Assembly (NCBI GenBank): GCA_031374115.1
Contig: JANMNO010000061.1
Span: 33,469-97,468 of the forward strand
DNA length: 64,000 nt
Reading direction: 5' to 3'
Source: JAKFWF01 sp031374115
GTDB taxonomy: Bacteria; Pseudomonadota; Alphaproteobacteria; Rhizobiales; Hyphomicrobiaceae
Shown: positions 43,488-52,346 of the stretch, one piece after another
How the letters are laid out: each line of letters opens with the position of its first letter
Numbering within the stretch: the stretch's first letter is position 1
Translations under genes and position numbers: made by a program
The notes under the pieces: generated by a model
What the model saw: the letters and a program-made list of their open reading frames with translations, nothing else
Database searches by the model: none
What the model was told of the DNA's origin: nothing

Positions 43488-44507
43488 TCAGAGCCCGGCA
43501 CCTTTGTTGATGAACTCGAGGCTGTAGGCTTTCTTGATGTCGACGCCAGCAGGGAAAACGCCGGTTGCAGTCATCGTTTCGTAGAATGACTTCCAGCGCG
43601 CGTCTGTCATCGCCCCGATACCAAGTTTCAGGCTGTCTCCAGAGTGCACGATGCCGCGCTCGTTCATCACCTTCAGCGCGTAGGCGAGCTTCTCGTCGTC
43701 CATCTCGGGATTGTCTTTCTTGATTGCAGCGTTCGCCGCGAGTATCCCCTCGCCACCCTTGATGTACTGCGCCCAACCCTCGATGGACGCGGTCACGAAC
43801 CGCTGCACCATGTCCTTCTTCTCGGCAACCATCTTGTTCGAGATGTTGATCGTGGTGTTGTAGTTGTCGAAGCCAGCGTCAGCGATCAGATGCACGACTG
43901 GGTTCACGCCACCCTTCTGGATCGCGAACGGTTCCGACGATACGAACCCCTGCTGCGATACGTTCTTGTCCGCCAAGAAAGGCGCCATGTTGAACGTATA
44001 GGGGCGCGCCTGCTCGTCGGTGTAGCCGAACTTGGCCTTCAGGAACGGCCAGAAGCTATTGCGGCCGCCAGCGCCGACCAAGATCGGCTTGCCCTTCAGC
44101 GCTTCAAAGCTGTCGTGACCGACGCCTGGATGCGAGATGATGACCTGCGGGTCCTTCTGGAAAATCGAGGCGATGCACATGAAGGGAAGGTTTTCGCGCG
44201 CATAGTTGATCGCCTCGAACGAGTTCGACATCACCATGTCGACGCGGCCACCAAGAAGAAGCTGCGCGGGATTTTGCTGGGGCCCACCCATGCGGATATC
44301 CGCCTCGATCCCGTGCTTCTTGTAGATCCCATTGGCCACCGCCAGATAGAATCCGCCGTGCTCCGCTTGCGCGCGCCAGTTAGTCTGATAACTGACCTTA
44401 TCGAGACCTTGCGCATTCGACTGCCTCACGAGGCCCGGCATCGCAATGGCAGAGCCAGCCCCGGCAAGTACGCTACGGCGAGATGGCTTTGAAAAAATCT
44501 GGATCAT
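43488..44507 (-). CDS. ABC transporter substrate-binding protein, NMT1/THI5-like
   Basis: 339 residues. The N-terminus has a twin-arginine-like signal, KPSRRSVLAGAGSAIAM, cleaved near SNAQ (about 33). The mature NMT1/THI5 domain starts VSYQTNWRAQAEHGGFYLA and includes VDMVMSNSFEAI and GKPILVGAGGRNSFWPFLKA. Related receptors bind thiamine pyrimidine precursors, nucleobases, taurine or sulfonates. With a cytosine-deaminase-like enzyme in the same operon, a pyrimidine-like ligand is the best guess. First gene of the minus-strand operon. Confidence 0.92.
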   Translation of the reverse strand: MIQIFSKPSRRSVLAGAGSAIAMPGLVRQSNAQGLDKVSYQTNWRAQAEHGGFYLAVANGIYKKHGIEADIRMGGPQQNPAQLLLGGRVDMVMSNSFEAINYARENLPFMCIASIFQKDPQVIISHPGVGHDSFEALKGKPILVGAGGRNSFWPFLKAKFGYTDEQARPYTFNMAPFLADKNVSQQGFVSSEPFAIQKGGVNPVVHLIADAGFDNYNTTINISNKMVAEKKDMVQRFVTASIEGWAQYIKGGEGILAANAAIKKDNPEMDDEKLAYALKVMNERGIVHSGDSLKLGIGAMTDARWKSFYETMTATGVFPAGVDIKKAYSLEFINKGAGL

Positions 44508-44785
44508 GGGTTTGGCTCCTCGATTGCGCCAACCGGTTGCCCATCTCCCGGTTCGCGCCTGTAAATGGCTGACATATGTAAACGGTCAAAGCGAAATCGG
44601 CAAAGAACGTCCACATGATTGTCGCGGCCATGCTGTGATTTTACGTCATGCTGTGGCAATTGGCGTGGGCGATATCAAGGCAGTATACGCCTTTAATTTG
44701 AGCACATGGATCGCTATGGCCGAGCGCCACACCGAGCGATAGTGTGGGCTGATCCACTTCCAAATTGCTGTCAGGAGCGAAACCA
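44508..44785. other. intergenic region between divergent units
   Basis: This 278-bp stretch separates the NMT1-type importer operon (minus) from the FAD oxidase gene (plus) and must hold promoters for both. I see no convincing ORF, RNA gene or hairpin. An AGGAG at 44773-44777 serves the oxidase start at 44786. Composition is more AT-rich than its surroundings around 44570-44720. Confidence 0.5.
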
Positions 44786-46168
44786 ATGAGCACGGCGCAC
44801 CCAGCCGCCAAAGTGACCGGCCGTAGCAGTTACGACATCGTGGCGCTGATGGCCGATCTCGGTGATGTACCCGTGATGACCGATCCCACGACGGTCAGGC
44901 GGCGATCACGCGACTACTTCTGGTACAGCCCGATCCTGAACGCTCAATTGCACGGGCTGTCGGCCGATATCGTCGCCATGCCACGCAACGAGGCGGACGT
45001 CATCCGCGTTGCGGGCGCCTGCGCACGCCATCGCATACCGTTAACGCCACGCGGGGCCGCCACCGGTAACTATGGACAAGCTGTGCCGTTGAAAGGTGGC
45101 GTGCTGCTCGACCTATCGAACATGACGCGAATCCTGTGGCAAAAGCCTGGTGCATTCCGCGCCGAGTCCGGTGCCAAGATGATCGACATCGATAACGAAT
45201 TCCAAGGCCAAGGTTGGGAGCTGCGCATGCATCCGTCAACCAAGCGGATGGCGACGATTGGCGGTTTTGTCGCCGGTGGCTCGGGCGGTATCGGCTCGAT
45301 CAATTATGGCGGCTTACGCGAGCCAGGCAACATCCTTGCGGCCCGCGTGGTGACGCTTGAAGAACAGCCGCGCGTAATCGAGCTACGCGGCGATGCAGCG
45401 CAAAAAGTCAACCGCGCTTACGGCACCACGGGCATCATCACCGAGATCGAGATGCCGCTCGCTCCGAGCTGGCCGTGGATCGACGTCATCATCGCGTTCC
45501 CTGATTTCTACGAGGCAGTCCAGGTCGGACACGAACTGGCGCTGGCCGATGGCATCGTGAAGAAGCTCGCGACACCGATGATGTGGCCGCTGCCCTCATA
45601 CTTCCCAGGCATCAAGGCGCAGTGCCCGGAAGGACAACACATACTTGTCTGCATGATCGCGGAAGGAGCCATGGAGAGCTTCAAGATGCTGCTAGGCGGG
45701 CGAGGCCAAATCACGCTCGAACGGCCGACCGATGAGACGCCAACCAAGACCCCGCTTTACGAATACACCTGGAACCACACGACGTTGCAGGTGCTCAAGT
45801 CGGATCGAACGGTCACTTATCTGCAATGCCTGTATCCGCATGACCGCGTGCTCGATTCGGTAAAGCAGATGGCCGGGATGTTTCCCGATGAAGTGCTCCC
45901 GCATCTCGAGTTCATCCGGTTCGCCGGCAAGGTCACCTGCAGCGCCCTGCCTGTCGTGCGTTTCACGACGGCGAGCCGCCTCAACGAGATCATCGCCCTG
46001 CACGAGAGCCACGGCGTGATGATCGCCAACCCTCACGTCTACACGCTCGAAGACGGCAGCAGGCACAAGCGAGCCGACGCCGATCAAGCGGGCTTCAAAC
46101 GCGAGATCGATCCTTATGGGCTACTCAACCCCGGCAAAATGCGCAGCTATGTCCCCGCGCGAAGTTGA
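44786..46168 (+). CDS. FAD-binding oxidoreductase (FAD-linked oxidase/GlcD type)
   Basis: About 460 residues. The PCMH/VAO FAD-binding domain shows HRIPLTPRGAATGNYGQAVP and MHPSTKRMATIGGFVAGGSGGIGSINYG (partly quoted), with the glycine-rich cofactor loop. The C-terminal domain ends in IDPYGLLNPGKM, a hallmark of GlcD/2-hydroxyacid and cytokinin-type dehydrogenases. It probably oxidises a 2-hydroxy acid or similar alcohol, with electrons going to a quinone or to the adjacent flavodoxin-fold reductase. A good AGGAG at 44773-44777 supports ATG 44786. Confidence 0.87.
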   Translation: MSTAHPAAKVTGRSSYDIVALMADLGDVPVMTDPTTVRRRSRDYFWYSPILNAQLHGLSADIVAMPRNEADVIRVAGACARHRIPLTPRGAATGNYGQAVPLKGGVLLDLSNMTRILWQKPGAFRAESGAKMIDIDNEFQGQGWELRMHPSTKRMATIGGFVAGGSGGIGSINYGGLREPGNILAARVVTLEEQPRVIELRGDAAQKVNRAYGTTGIITEIEMPLAPSWPWIDVIIAFPDFYEAVQVGHELALADGIVKKLATPMMWPLPSYFPGIKAQCPEGQHILVCMIAEGAMESFKMLLGGRGQITLERPTDETPTKTPLYEYTWNHTTLQVLKSDRTVTYLQCLYPHDRVLDSVKQMAGMFPDEVLPHLEFIRFAGKVTCSALPVVRFTTASRLNEIIALHESHGVMIANPHVYTLEDGSRHKRADADQAGFKREIDPYGLLNPGKMRSYVPARS

Positions 46169-46170
46169 AG

Positions 46171-46755
46171 ATGCGCGTTCTTTACATCTACTGCCATCCA
46201 CTGCCGGAAAGCTTCCACGCGAGCATTCTAGAGGGTGCGCTTGCCGGCTTGAAACGCGCCGGACACGAGGTCGACCTGCTCGATCTTTATGCCGAGGGTT
46301 TCGATCCGGTTTTGAGCGCGCAGGGTCGGCGCACCTACCACGACACAACTCGCAACCGAGCCGGGCTCGAAGCGCATATCGAGCGCTTGCAAGTCTGCGA
46401 AGCCATCGTTTTGCAGTTCCCGACTTGGTGCTTCGGAATGCCAGCGATGCTGAAAGGTTACTTCGATCGCATCCTGATGCCCGGTGTTTCGATCGACCTC
46501 TCTGATCCTGCGAAAGTAAAAGTTCTGCTCGGCAACATCACGAAAATTGCCGGCATATCGACTTATGGCCGGCCGCGCTGGATGGCGCTCTACATGGGTG
46601 ATCCGTCACGCACGATGGTCAAGCGCTATTTGAAGCGGCTGACGGGGGGCACGGCCCGCGCCGAATACCACGCGCTCTATCACATGAACATTGCGACGAG
46701 CGCTCATCGCCGTGCGTTCATCGCCAATGTGGGCCGAGCGATGGAACGTTTCTGA
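46171..46755 (+). CDS. NAD(P)H:quinone oxidoreductase-like flavodoxin-fold protein
   Basis: About 194 residues of the NQO1/KefF-type family. MRVLYIYCHPLPESFHAS starts with the phosphate-binding loop, GHEVDLLDLYAEGFDPVL follows, and FPTWCFGMPAMLKGYFDR is the FMN/FAD-contacting core. It transfers two electrons from NAD(P)H to quinones or small acceptors. ATG 46171 is used, two bases after the oxidase stop, though an in-frame TTG at 46165 overlaps that stop; the pair is evidently co-transcribed. Confidence 0.87.
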   Translation: MRVLYIYCHPLPESFHASILEGALAGLKRAGHEVDLLDLYAEGFDPVLSAQGRRTYHDTTRNRAGLEAHIERLQVCEAIVLQFPTWCFGMPAMLKGYFDRILMPGVSIDLSDPAKVKVLLGNITKIAGISTYGRPRWMALYMGDPSRTMVKRYLKRLTGGTARAEYHALYHMNIATSAHRRAFIANVGRAMERF

Positions 46756-46761
46756 GGCCGA

Positions 46762-48318
46762 CTACTTCATGCCCGTCTTAACGGTGCGATTATTGACCGC
46801 ATTCGGCTTCAATAAATCCCTCGACGATTCAAACAGCTGATCCACATCGACCGCGCCACCCTTGAACTCCTGCGCCCACATCAGCCGAGCAATCTGCTGG
46901 GTCGGGCGCAGTTTCATCGGTGGCATGGAGCCGGCCTGGTCAAGCATTTCCAGCGTCTTCGAAACATCGGGATGAATCATGTGCGACAACGCCGGATCAT
47001 CAGGAGACGCCGATGTCGTCATGTATGGAGCAACAGGGAACGGCCGGTAGGATAATTCGTCCGGATGCTCGTCATCGAACTCAGGCGCTTTAACCCAGCC
47101 GCTCCCCAAGCCGATACGGCCACCGTCGGTCAAGCTCGATGTGGGATCGGGAGCGAGCGCGGCCAGACGCGGTGTCGCCGGCGGCGCCGTGGCCGCACCT
47201 TTTGGCTCAGTGCCGGTCAAGCTCGGAAGCTGGACACCCACTGCCGGGCGCACGGCAGGCCTCGGGCCCGCGATCAACTGAGGCTCGAAGCTGGCAAGCG
47301 CCGCAAGCTGGGCGAGCTTGGCACGCTCATCATTGGTCGGCCTCGTCGAAAGTTGCGACGGCCGATCGACCACGCGCGGCTCGACGGCCAAGCGCGCAGG
47401 AGGCGCTGCCACTTGTTTTGGTTCAGGCGCCAGCGCTGCGACGACTTGCGGGGCTTGGGCTGGCGATGGCGCTGGCTTTACGGCAACCGGAGGACTTGCA
47501 GCTGGCGTTGGCGCCGCCGGCCATTTCGGCATCATGGATGCGATCTGGACGCCAGTACCTGCCGGGCGATTGCGATGATCGTGGAACTCGGCCACCTGGA
47601 CCGCCAGTTCGCGATGACGCGCCTGCGCGACCTGCACGTCTTCTTTTGTTATCGGTCCGCCATCAGATGGCTGATGCTGTGATTTGCCGTTGGGGAACAG
47701 CAGTGCCAGCTCATACCGGGGCAGGCGTGGCCAGTGCCGTACGCGGTCGGTATCGAGATGCACGAAAGGGATTGCCGATGTCGGGTAATAACCGACGCCG
47801 CCGCGCTCGCGCACCAAACCTGAATAGCGGAGACGCTTCAACGGCACGTCAGGAAAGTGAACGTCGGCCGCCTTGCCCAGGATATGGCGGCTTTCGCTCG
47901 CCTGTCCGCCGACGGTCTTGCGCAGCATGTCGTTGGTGCCGCGCGAACGAAATCCCGAGATGATGTGGATCGGTTCTTTCGAGCCAAGCTCGGTATGGAC
48001 TTCCCAAAGCAGATCGACGAGCGCTGGGTCCATCTTGGTCGGCTCGTTCTGCCGCCAGTCACGCAAGGCCCAATTGACCTTCTCCATCGCGTCCGCGACG
48101 TAGCGTCCATCCTGCTTGTAGAGGACGGTGATCGTTTCCTTGGTGTGAATGTTGTAGAGGGAGATCGTACGTGAACGGTCGGAATTCGCGATCAGGGTGT
48201 GGGCCCCGATGACTGCGCAAAACGCAAGCACCGCGACGCCGGCAAGCTGCCGTCGTTTCCGCGTGAGCAAAGCCAAACCCTTTCCCAACAACGCCGTACT
48301 CGAGTGCTGAGTACGCAA
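46762..48318 (-). CDS. DUF882 (YcbK-like, M15-fold) membrane-anchored protein
   Basis: 518 residues. An N-terminal signal anchor (LAGVAVLAFCAVIGAHTLIA, about 27-46) precedes a DUF882 domain (about 80-205): IHIISGFRSRGTNDML, SRHILGKAADVHFPDV and IPFVHLDTDRVRHW. These His/Asp positions match zinc ligands of the peptidase M15/VanY fold, implying peptidoglycan cleavage or binding in the periplasm. The rest is a long Pro/Ala-rich low-complexity segment (about 260-420) and a C-terminal region without match. It converges with the reductase gene. Confidence 0.85.
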   Translation of the reverse strand: MRTQHSSTALLGKGLALLTRKRRQLAGVAVLAFCAVIGAHTLIANSDRSRTISLYNIHTKETITVLYKQDGRYVADAMEKVNWALRDWRQNEPTKMDPALVDLLWEVHTELGSKEPIHIISGFRSRGTNDMLRKTVGGQASESRHILGKAADVHFPDVPLKRLRYSGLVRERGGVGYYPTSAIPFVHLDTDRVRHWPRLPRYELALLFPNGKSQHQPSDGGPITKEDVQVAQARHRELAVQVAEFHDHRNRPAGTGVQIASMMPKWPAAPTPAASPPVAVKPAPSPAQAPQVVAALAPEPKQVAAPPARLAVEPRVVDRPSQLSTRPTNDERAKLAQLAALASFEPQLIAGPRPAVRPAVGVQLPSLTGTEPKGAATAPPATPRLAALAPDPTSSLTDGGRIGLGSGWVKAPEFDDEHPDELSYRPFPVAPYMTTSASPDDPALSHMIHPDVSKTLEMLDQAGSMPPMKLRPTQQIARLMWAQEFKGGAVDVDQLFESSRDLLKPNAVNNRTVKTGMK

Positions 48319-48481
48319 CCCCTTGCAACGCCCCGTGACCGACGGTCTGGATACCGATCGGATGCGGAGACAGTATAGTTAACTGTCCCGCATTAAGGTT
48401 TGGTAACCCGACAAGATGGGCGCAGTAGGGCAGACGCCGGGCAAAACAAGGGCAACGGGCAATTCGAGCCGATCGCAGCGG

Positions 48482-49099
48482 TTACTCGAGCACGATTAGG
48501 TGGTTGGGCAACCGGACAGGTTCGGCCGAACTGGGAGGGAAGTGCAACGCAAGCTTCGCGCCGATCGCATCGATGGCGGCGATAAACCCGTCCACCGCTC
48601 GATTGTCCCCTAGCGCGCTCGTAAGTGTGTCGACAATGGCCTGCCACTCGGCATCCGGGACCTTTTTGTGAATGCCCGCGTCCGCCAGAACTTCCGCATA
48701 CCGCTCGGCCACGGACACGAACAAGAGAACACCTGTTCGCCCCTCGGTGGTGTGCAGATTTTGCGCGAGGAACTGTTCGACGGCACGGCGATGCGCCCGC
48801 AAGCGCTTGGTCGAGGGCGGCACGAGTGCATATCGGATCGGACGGAACATCAATATCGCCAACAACACGGCAAAGGTGACGAGTTGCATCAGCCAAATCG
48901 TGTGCACCGTCATCCAGGTGAAGTGGATGAACGGCCACGGCACCAGCAACGCGATGAATGCAGCCCACATGAACGGCACATAGAGATATTCGGAACTGCT
49001 GGCCGCGATCACAGCGACGATCTCGCCGGATGTTTTTTCCTCAGCTTGCGAAATGGCGGAAGCAATTTGCTTCTGTCCGGCTTCATCGACGAGTGCCAT
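48482..49099 (-). CDS. TPM-domain membrane protein
   Basis: About 205 residues with a TPM domain split by two hydrophobic segments. The N-terminus ALVDEAGQKQIASAISQAEEKTSGEIVAVI (quoted in part) is the first TPM strand-helix. Transmembrane stretches near 35-60 and 68-85 follow, then LRAHRRAVEQFLAQNLHTTE, GVLLFVSVAERYAEVLADAG and a hydrophobic C-terminus. Function unknown; likely envelope-associated. It is 11 bp after the YgcG-type gene and belongs to the same minus-strand unit as lemA. Confidence 0.82.
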   Translation of the reverse strand: MALVDEAGQKQIASAISQAEEKTSGEIVAVIAASSSEYLYVPFMWAAFIALLVPWPFIHFTWMTVHTIWLMQLVTFAVLLAILMFRPIRYALVPPSTKRLRAHRRAVEQFLAQNLHTTEGRTGVLLFVSVAERYAEVLADAGIHKKVPDAEWQAIVDTLTSALGDNRAVDGFIAAIDAIGAKLALHFPPSSAEPVRLPNHLIVLE

Positions 49100-49110
49100 C
49101 GTTCGAACCT

Positions 49111-49971
49111 CTACCAACTGCCTGACGAGCCGCCGCCGCCGAAATCACCGCCGCCACCGGAGAAGCCACCACCACCGCCACCGGACGAGCCTCCGCTCCA
49201 GCCTCCGGAACCGCCCCAACCGCCGGGAACGACAACATTGCCGCCCCGCCGGCCCCTTGATCGCGCACTCGCCGGCAGTTGCTTTGCCTGGTGCGACTGC
49301 GCCCACATGACGAACGCTATGACCGCAATCCAAAACAATAGGAACGTCAACGGCCCGATTTCGATGTCGCGGCTCGTGTCGCGTTTGCGGATGCTTTGCG
49401 CCCGCCGTTTTACTTCCTCGGCATCTCCGAGCAGAGTGTCCGTGACGTCACGCACACCGGCCTTTATGCCGGCTGGAAAATCGCCGCGCCGGAACGCTGG
49501 CAATATCGCGTTGTCGATGATGATCTTGGTCATCGTATCGGTGAGAATCGGCTCGAGCCCGCGGCCTACCTCGATCCTGACCTTGCGATCGTTCGGCGCG
49601 ACGATGAGCAACGCGCCATTGTTCGTCCCGGCCTGGCCGATCTTCCAGAAACGGCCGAGCTGATAGCCATAGTCCTCGATCGGGTAGCCCTGCAAAGATT
49701 TCACGGTAACGACGACGAGCTGGTCGGTCGACTTGGCGTCGAGGGCCTTGAGCGTTGTTTCAATTTCCGCGCGATCGTATGCGGAAAGTATGTTCGCCTC
49801 ATCGACGATGCGGCCTGTCAGCGCCGGGAAGTTGGGCGTAGCGGCGAGGCCGTGTTCGTTGAACACTGCAAGCAGAAGAATTGCCGCCACAATTATTCGC
49901 AGGCAGGCCAACCCGAAGGCGTGCCGGGCATCGCTGGCAGTCCAGGCGGCAGCTGTGCGCACCTGTCCCAT
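49111..49971 (-). CDS. TPM-domain protein with glycine-rich C-terminus (YgcG type)
   Basis: 286 residues. Signal peptide or anchor with CLRIIVAAILLLAVF (about 24-38), then a periplasmic TPM domain: LTGRIVDEANILSAYDR, LVVVTVKSLQGYPIEDYG, NNGALLIVAPNDRKVRIEVG and DFPAGIKAGV. A second membrane helix (LTFLLFWIAVIAFVMWA, about 220-236) and a Gly/Ser-rich tail complete it. This is the standard YgcG architecture, sometimes annotated as methanol dehydrogenase-like. Adjacent lemA and TPM genes make a conserved LemA/TPM module. Confidence 0.87.
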   Translation of the reverse strand: MGQVRTAAAWTASDARHAFGLACLRIIVAAILLLAVFNEHGLAATPNFPALTGRIVDEANILSAYDRAEIETTLKALDAKSTDQLVVVTVKSLQGYPIEDYGYQLGRFWKIGQAGTNNGALLIVAPNDRKVRIEVGRGLEPILTDTMTKIIIDNAILPAFRRGDFPAGIKAGVRDVTDTLLGDAEEVKRRAQSIRKRDTSRDIEIGPLTFLLFWIAVIAFVMWAQSHQAKQLPASARSRGRRGGNVVVPGGWGGSGGWSGGSSGGGGGGFSGGGGDFGGGGSSGSW

Positions 49972-50004
49972 TGGTTTATCCTCGTAGGGGTCGCAGCTCG
50001 GGCG

Positions 50005-50622
50005 TCAAGGCTTCTTCGGCGGGGTGCCAAAATCGACCCTCGGGGCTTTCTGCTCTTCGGCTGGAATGTCGAACGAGGCCATTTCCTTCTTGCCGCCGTA
50101 CATCGCCCACTTCCACAAGCGGCCGGGGAATGTGACCAATTCCGTATTGTATCGCTGCACTGCCGAGATGAAGTCGCGCCGGGCGATGGCGGTTCGGTTC
50201 TCGGTGCCTTCGAGCTGATTCTGCAGCGCCAGGAAGTTAGCGCCCGACTTGATGTCCGGATAGCGCTCCGACACCACCAGCAGTTGACGCAGCGCGCCAC
50301 CCAGGGTGTTTTGCGCATCTTGAAATCGTTTCATTGCTTCAGGGTTGGTCAGGATGTCGGGCGGGATCTGCACGCTGGTCGCCCTTGAGCGTGCTTCGGT
50401 CACCTGGGTTAGCACTGCCCTCTCCTGCTCGGCGAAACCCTTGACCGTATTGACGAGGTTCTCGACCAAGTCGTTGCGGCGCTTGTATTGGTTGAGCACT
50501 TCCGACCAAGCTGCCTTCGCGGACTCCTCGTAAGTGGGGATATTGTTGACACCGCAACCGCCCAGCAACGCCGCTACCATTATCACCAGCATCACGGCTG
50601 GTAGCCGCACAGTTCGCGTCAT
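50005..50622 (-). CDS. lemA: LemA-family lipoprotein
   Basis: About 205 residues. The signal sequence ends in a lipobox, LLGGC (about 19-23). The helical LemA domain shows YNQYKRRNDLVENLVNTVKG-like sequence (here LNQYKRRNDLVENLVN), FQDAQNTLGGALRQLL and SERYPDIKSGANFLALQNQL. LemA proteins form an antiparallel helix bundle at the membrane; the role is poorly defined, with links to membrane stress in several bacteria. First gene of the lemA-ygcG-TPM unit. Confidence 0.9.
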   Translation of the reverse strand: MTRTVRLPAVMLVIMVAALLGGCGVNNIPTYEESAKAAWSEVLNQYKRRNDLVENLVNTVKGFAEQERAVLTQVTEARSRATSVQIPPDILTNPEAMKRFQDAQNTLGGALRQLLVVSERYPDIKSGANFLALQNQLEGTENRTAIARRDFISAVQRYNTELVTFPGRLWKWAMYGGKKEMASFDIPAEEQKAPRVDFGTPPKKP

Positions 50623-50707
50623 GGGAAATCCCTCCACTGATCAACCCGTCTCCAGTATCGCGTGCGCGAACAGATCGCAAGCACGGCCGGTATGCAATTG
50701 ATTTGCA

Positions 50708-51580
50708 TCAGGCCGCATCCCTCTTGGCGCGAAAGTATTGATCGGTCAGCACGGCTATGAACAGCAACGCGAAGCCGGCAAAATCAGTTGCGCTCGGCCG
50801 ATCCTGCAAGATCACCATTGCGCTGGCGACGCCAAATACTGGCACCAATAAAGTACCTAGGCTTGCCGTCGATGACGACACGTGCCGTATCAGGCCGAAC
50901 CAAAGCACGTAGGCAACTGCCTGCGGGAAAACCGCATGATACGCAAAGGCCATCGCGATTGTCGGCTGCGAAAGATCGAGGTGGGGGACTTCGAACAGCA
51001 GCATACCTATTGCGCATACAAACGTCGCCACCACCACTTGCCACGTCGTGACCGCCATCGGATCTGCCAGTATCGGATACTTCTTCAAGTACACCGTGCC
51101 CGCCGCCCAACTGATCGCTGCTCCCAACACATAGACAAGTCCGAGCGGCAGCTCCCCCGACTGGATTTGCGGCCAAAACGATTGCGACAGGATCGCCAGC
51201 CCCAACGCGCCGATGGCGAGCGACAAAGCCCGCAACCGATCGATCCGATCACGCAGGACAAGCCAGCCAAAGAGCGTCGCCCAAAATGGCATCGTGAATG
51301 TCAGTATCGCTGCGCGCGAGGTCGGCATCGATAGCTGCGCAAACACCGCAAAGATATTGAACCCGGCGACATTGAGCAGCCCGGCAACGATAACGTGACG
51401 CCAACCCGCGCGCGGAATTGCGAATGACTGCCGCGATGCCACGGTGAAGACCGCCAAGACCGCAGCACCACACGCGAGACCGGCGGCGCGTAGGGCCCAC
51501 GGCGATGCGGCGGTCAGAATGATCTTTACAGCCGGCCAGTTCAGACCCCAGAACAGGGCCGCGAGCCACATCCGCCACAT
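50708..51580 (-). CDS. DMT-superfamily transporter (EamA)
   Basis: 290 residues with ten predicted helices in two EamA repeats. The first is FWGLNWPAVKIILTAASPW to ATLFGWLVLRDRIDRLRAL, the second from LGLVYVLGAAISWAAGTVYLKK to FGVASAMVILQDRPSATDF. Such proteins typically export amino acids or metabolites; the substrate cannot be predicted. It is 20 bp after rlmE on the same strand but probably an independent function. Confidence 0.88.
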   Translation of the reverse strand: MWRMWLAALFWGLNWPAVKIILTAASPWALRAAGLACGAAVLAVFTVASRQSFAIPRAGWRHVIVAGLLNVAGFNIFAVFAQLSMPTSRAAILTFTMPFWATLFGWLVLRDRIDRLRALSLAIGALGLAILSQSFWPQIQSGELPLGLVYVLGAAISWAAGTVYLKKYPILADPMAVTTWQVVVATFVCAIGMLLFEVPHLDLSQPTIAMAFAYHAVFPQAVAYVLWFGLIRHVSSSTASLGTLLVPVFGVASAMVILQDRPSATDFAGFALLFIAVLTDQYFRAKRDAA

Positions 51581-51600
51581 GAATTGTGCCGCCCCTTGGA

Positions 51601-52332
51601 CTATTCGGCGATCGTGACGCCGCGAAAACCGGTTGCGACTACGTATAGCTCCGCGCTATCGGCGCGGCTGGCGGGCGGCTTTACATGCTTCACGGTGGTA
51701 AAATCGCGCTTCAGCTGATTGAGCAACTCGCGCTCCGTCCCACCCTGCAGAACCTTTGCGACGAAGACGCCACCAGCCGCGAGAACTTCAGCAGCAAACG
51801 CACCGGCTGCCTCGGCAAGCCCCATGATGCGCATGTGATCCGTTCGCGTATGCCCGCTGGATGGGGCCGCCATATCGGTCAGTAAGACATCGGCCTTCCC
51901 CCCACGAAGAAGCGACACGAGCTGCCCCGGCGCTTCATCGGCCATGAAATCCATGTGTAGGATCACGACACCCGGAATGGCCTCCATCTCGCTGATATCG
52001 ATAGCGATCACTTGCCCCTGCTCGCCCAGCGCTTCCGTCGATCGAACGCGATCGGCCGCCAGTTGCGACCACCCACCCGGCGCCGCACCGAGATCTATCA
52101 CGCGATGCCCTGGCTTCAGAAAGTTCAGTTTGTCGTCCAGCTCCATGAGCTTGTATGCAGCCCTGGACCGCCAGCCTTCACGCTTGGCGGCGGCTACATA
52201 GGGGTCGTTCAGCTGCCGCTCCAACCAGCGCCGGGACGCTAACGTTCGCTTCTTCGTCGATTTGACGCGGATCTTAAGCTGACGCATCCCGATTTCCGGA
52301 CCGCCACCACCGTGCTTCGATATCTTCGCCAT
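51601..52332 (-). CDS. rlmE: 23S rRNA (uridine-2552-2'-O)-methyltransferase
   Basis: FtsJ-type SAM-dependent methyltransferase of 243 residues. It has the KDKE catalytic tetrad context: Lys in SRAAYKLMELDDK, Asp in VLLTDMAAPSSGH, Lys in GGVFVAKVLQGG, Glu in SAELYVVATGF. The SAM loop is VIDLGAAPGGWSQLAA. It modifies the A-loop of 23S rRNA for 50S maturation. A basic N-terminal extension of about 40 residues is normal for alphaproteobacteria. It lies 14 bp downstream of gppA, a conserved pairing. Confidence 0.96.
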   Translation of the reverse strand: MAKISKHGGGGPEIGMRQLKIRVKSTKKRTLASRRWLERQLNDPYVAAAKREGWRSRAAYKLMELDDKLNFLKPGHRVIDLGAAPGGWSQLAADRVRSTEALGEQGQVIAIDISEMEAIPGVVILHMDFMADEAPGQLVSLLRGGKADVLLTDMAAPSSGHTRTDHMRIMGLAEAAGAFAAEVLAAGGVFVAKVLQGGTERELLNQLKRDFTTVKHVKPPASRADSAELYVVATGFRGVTIAE

Positions 52333-52346
52333 CGATTTGCTTGTTC

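Noticed and set aside
48668..49663. Plus-strand frame with a long proline-rich run
   Set aside because: The proline run is the complement of the glycine-rich tail of the YgcG-type protein; no start context or domain supports it.
49111..49971. Methanol dehydrogenase component
   Set aside because: YgcG-type proteins are often labelled this way, but the visible domain is TPM with a glycine-rich tail, and no methanol oxidation genes are near.
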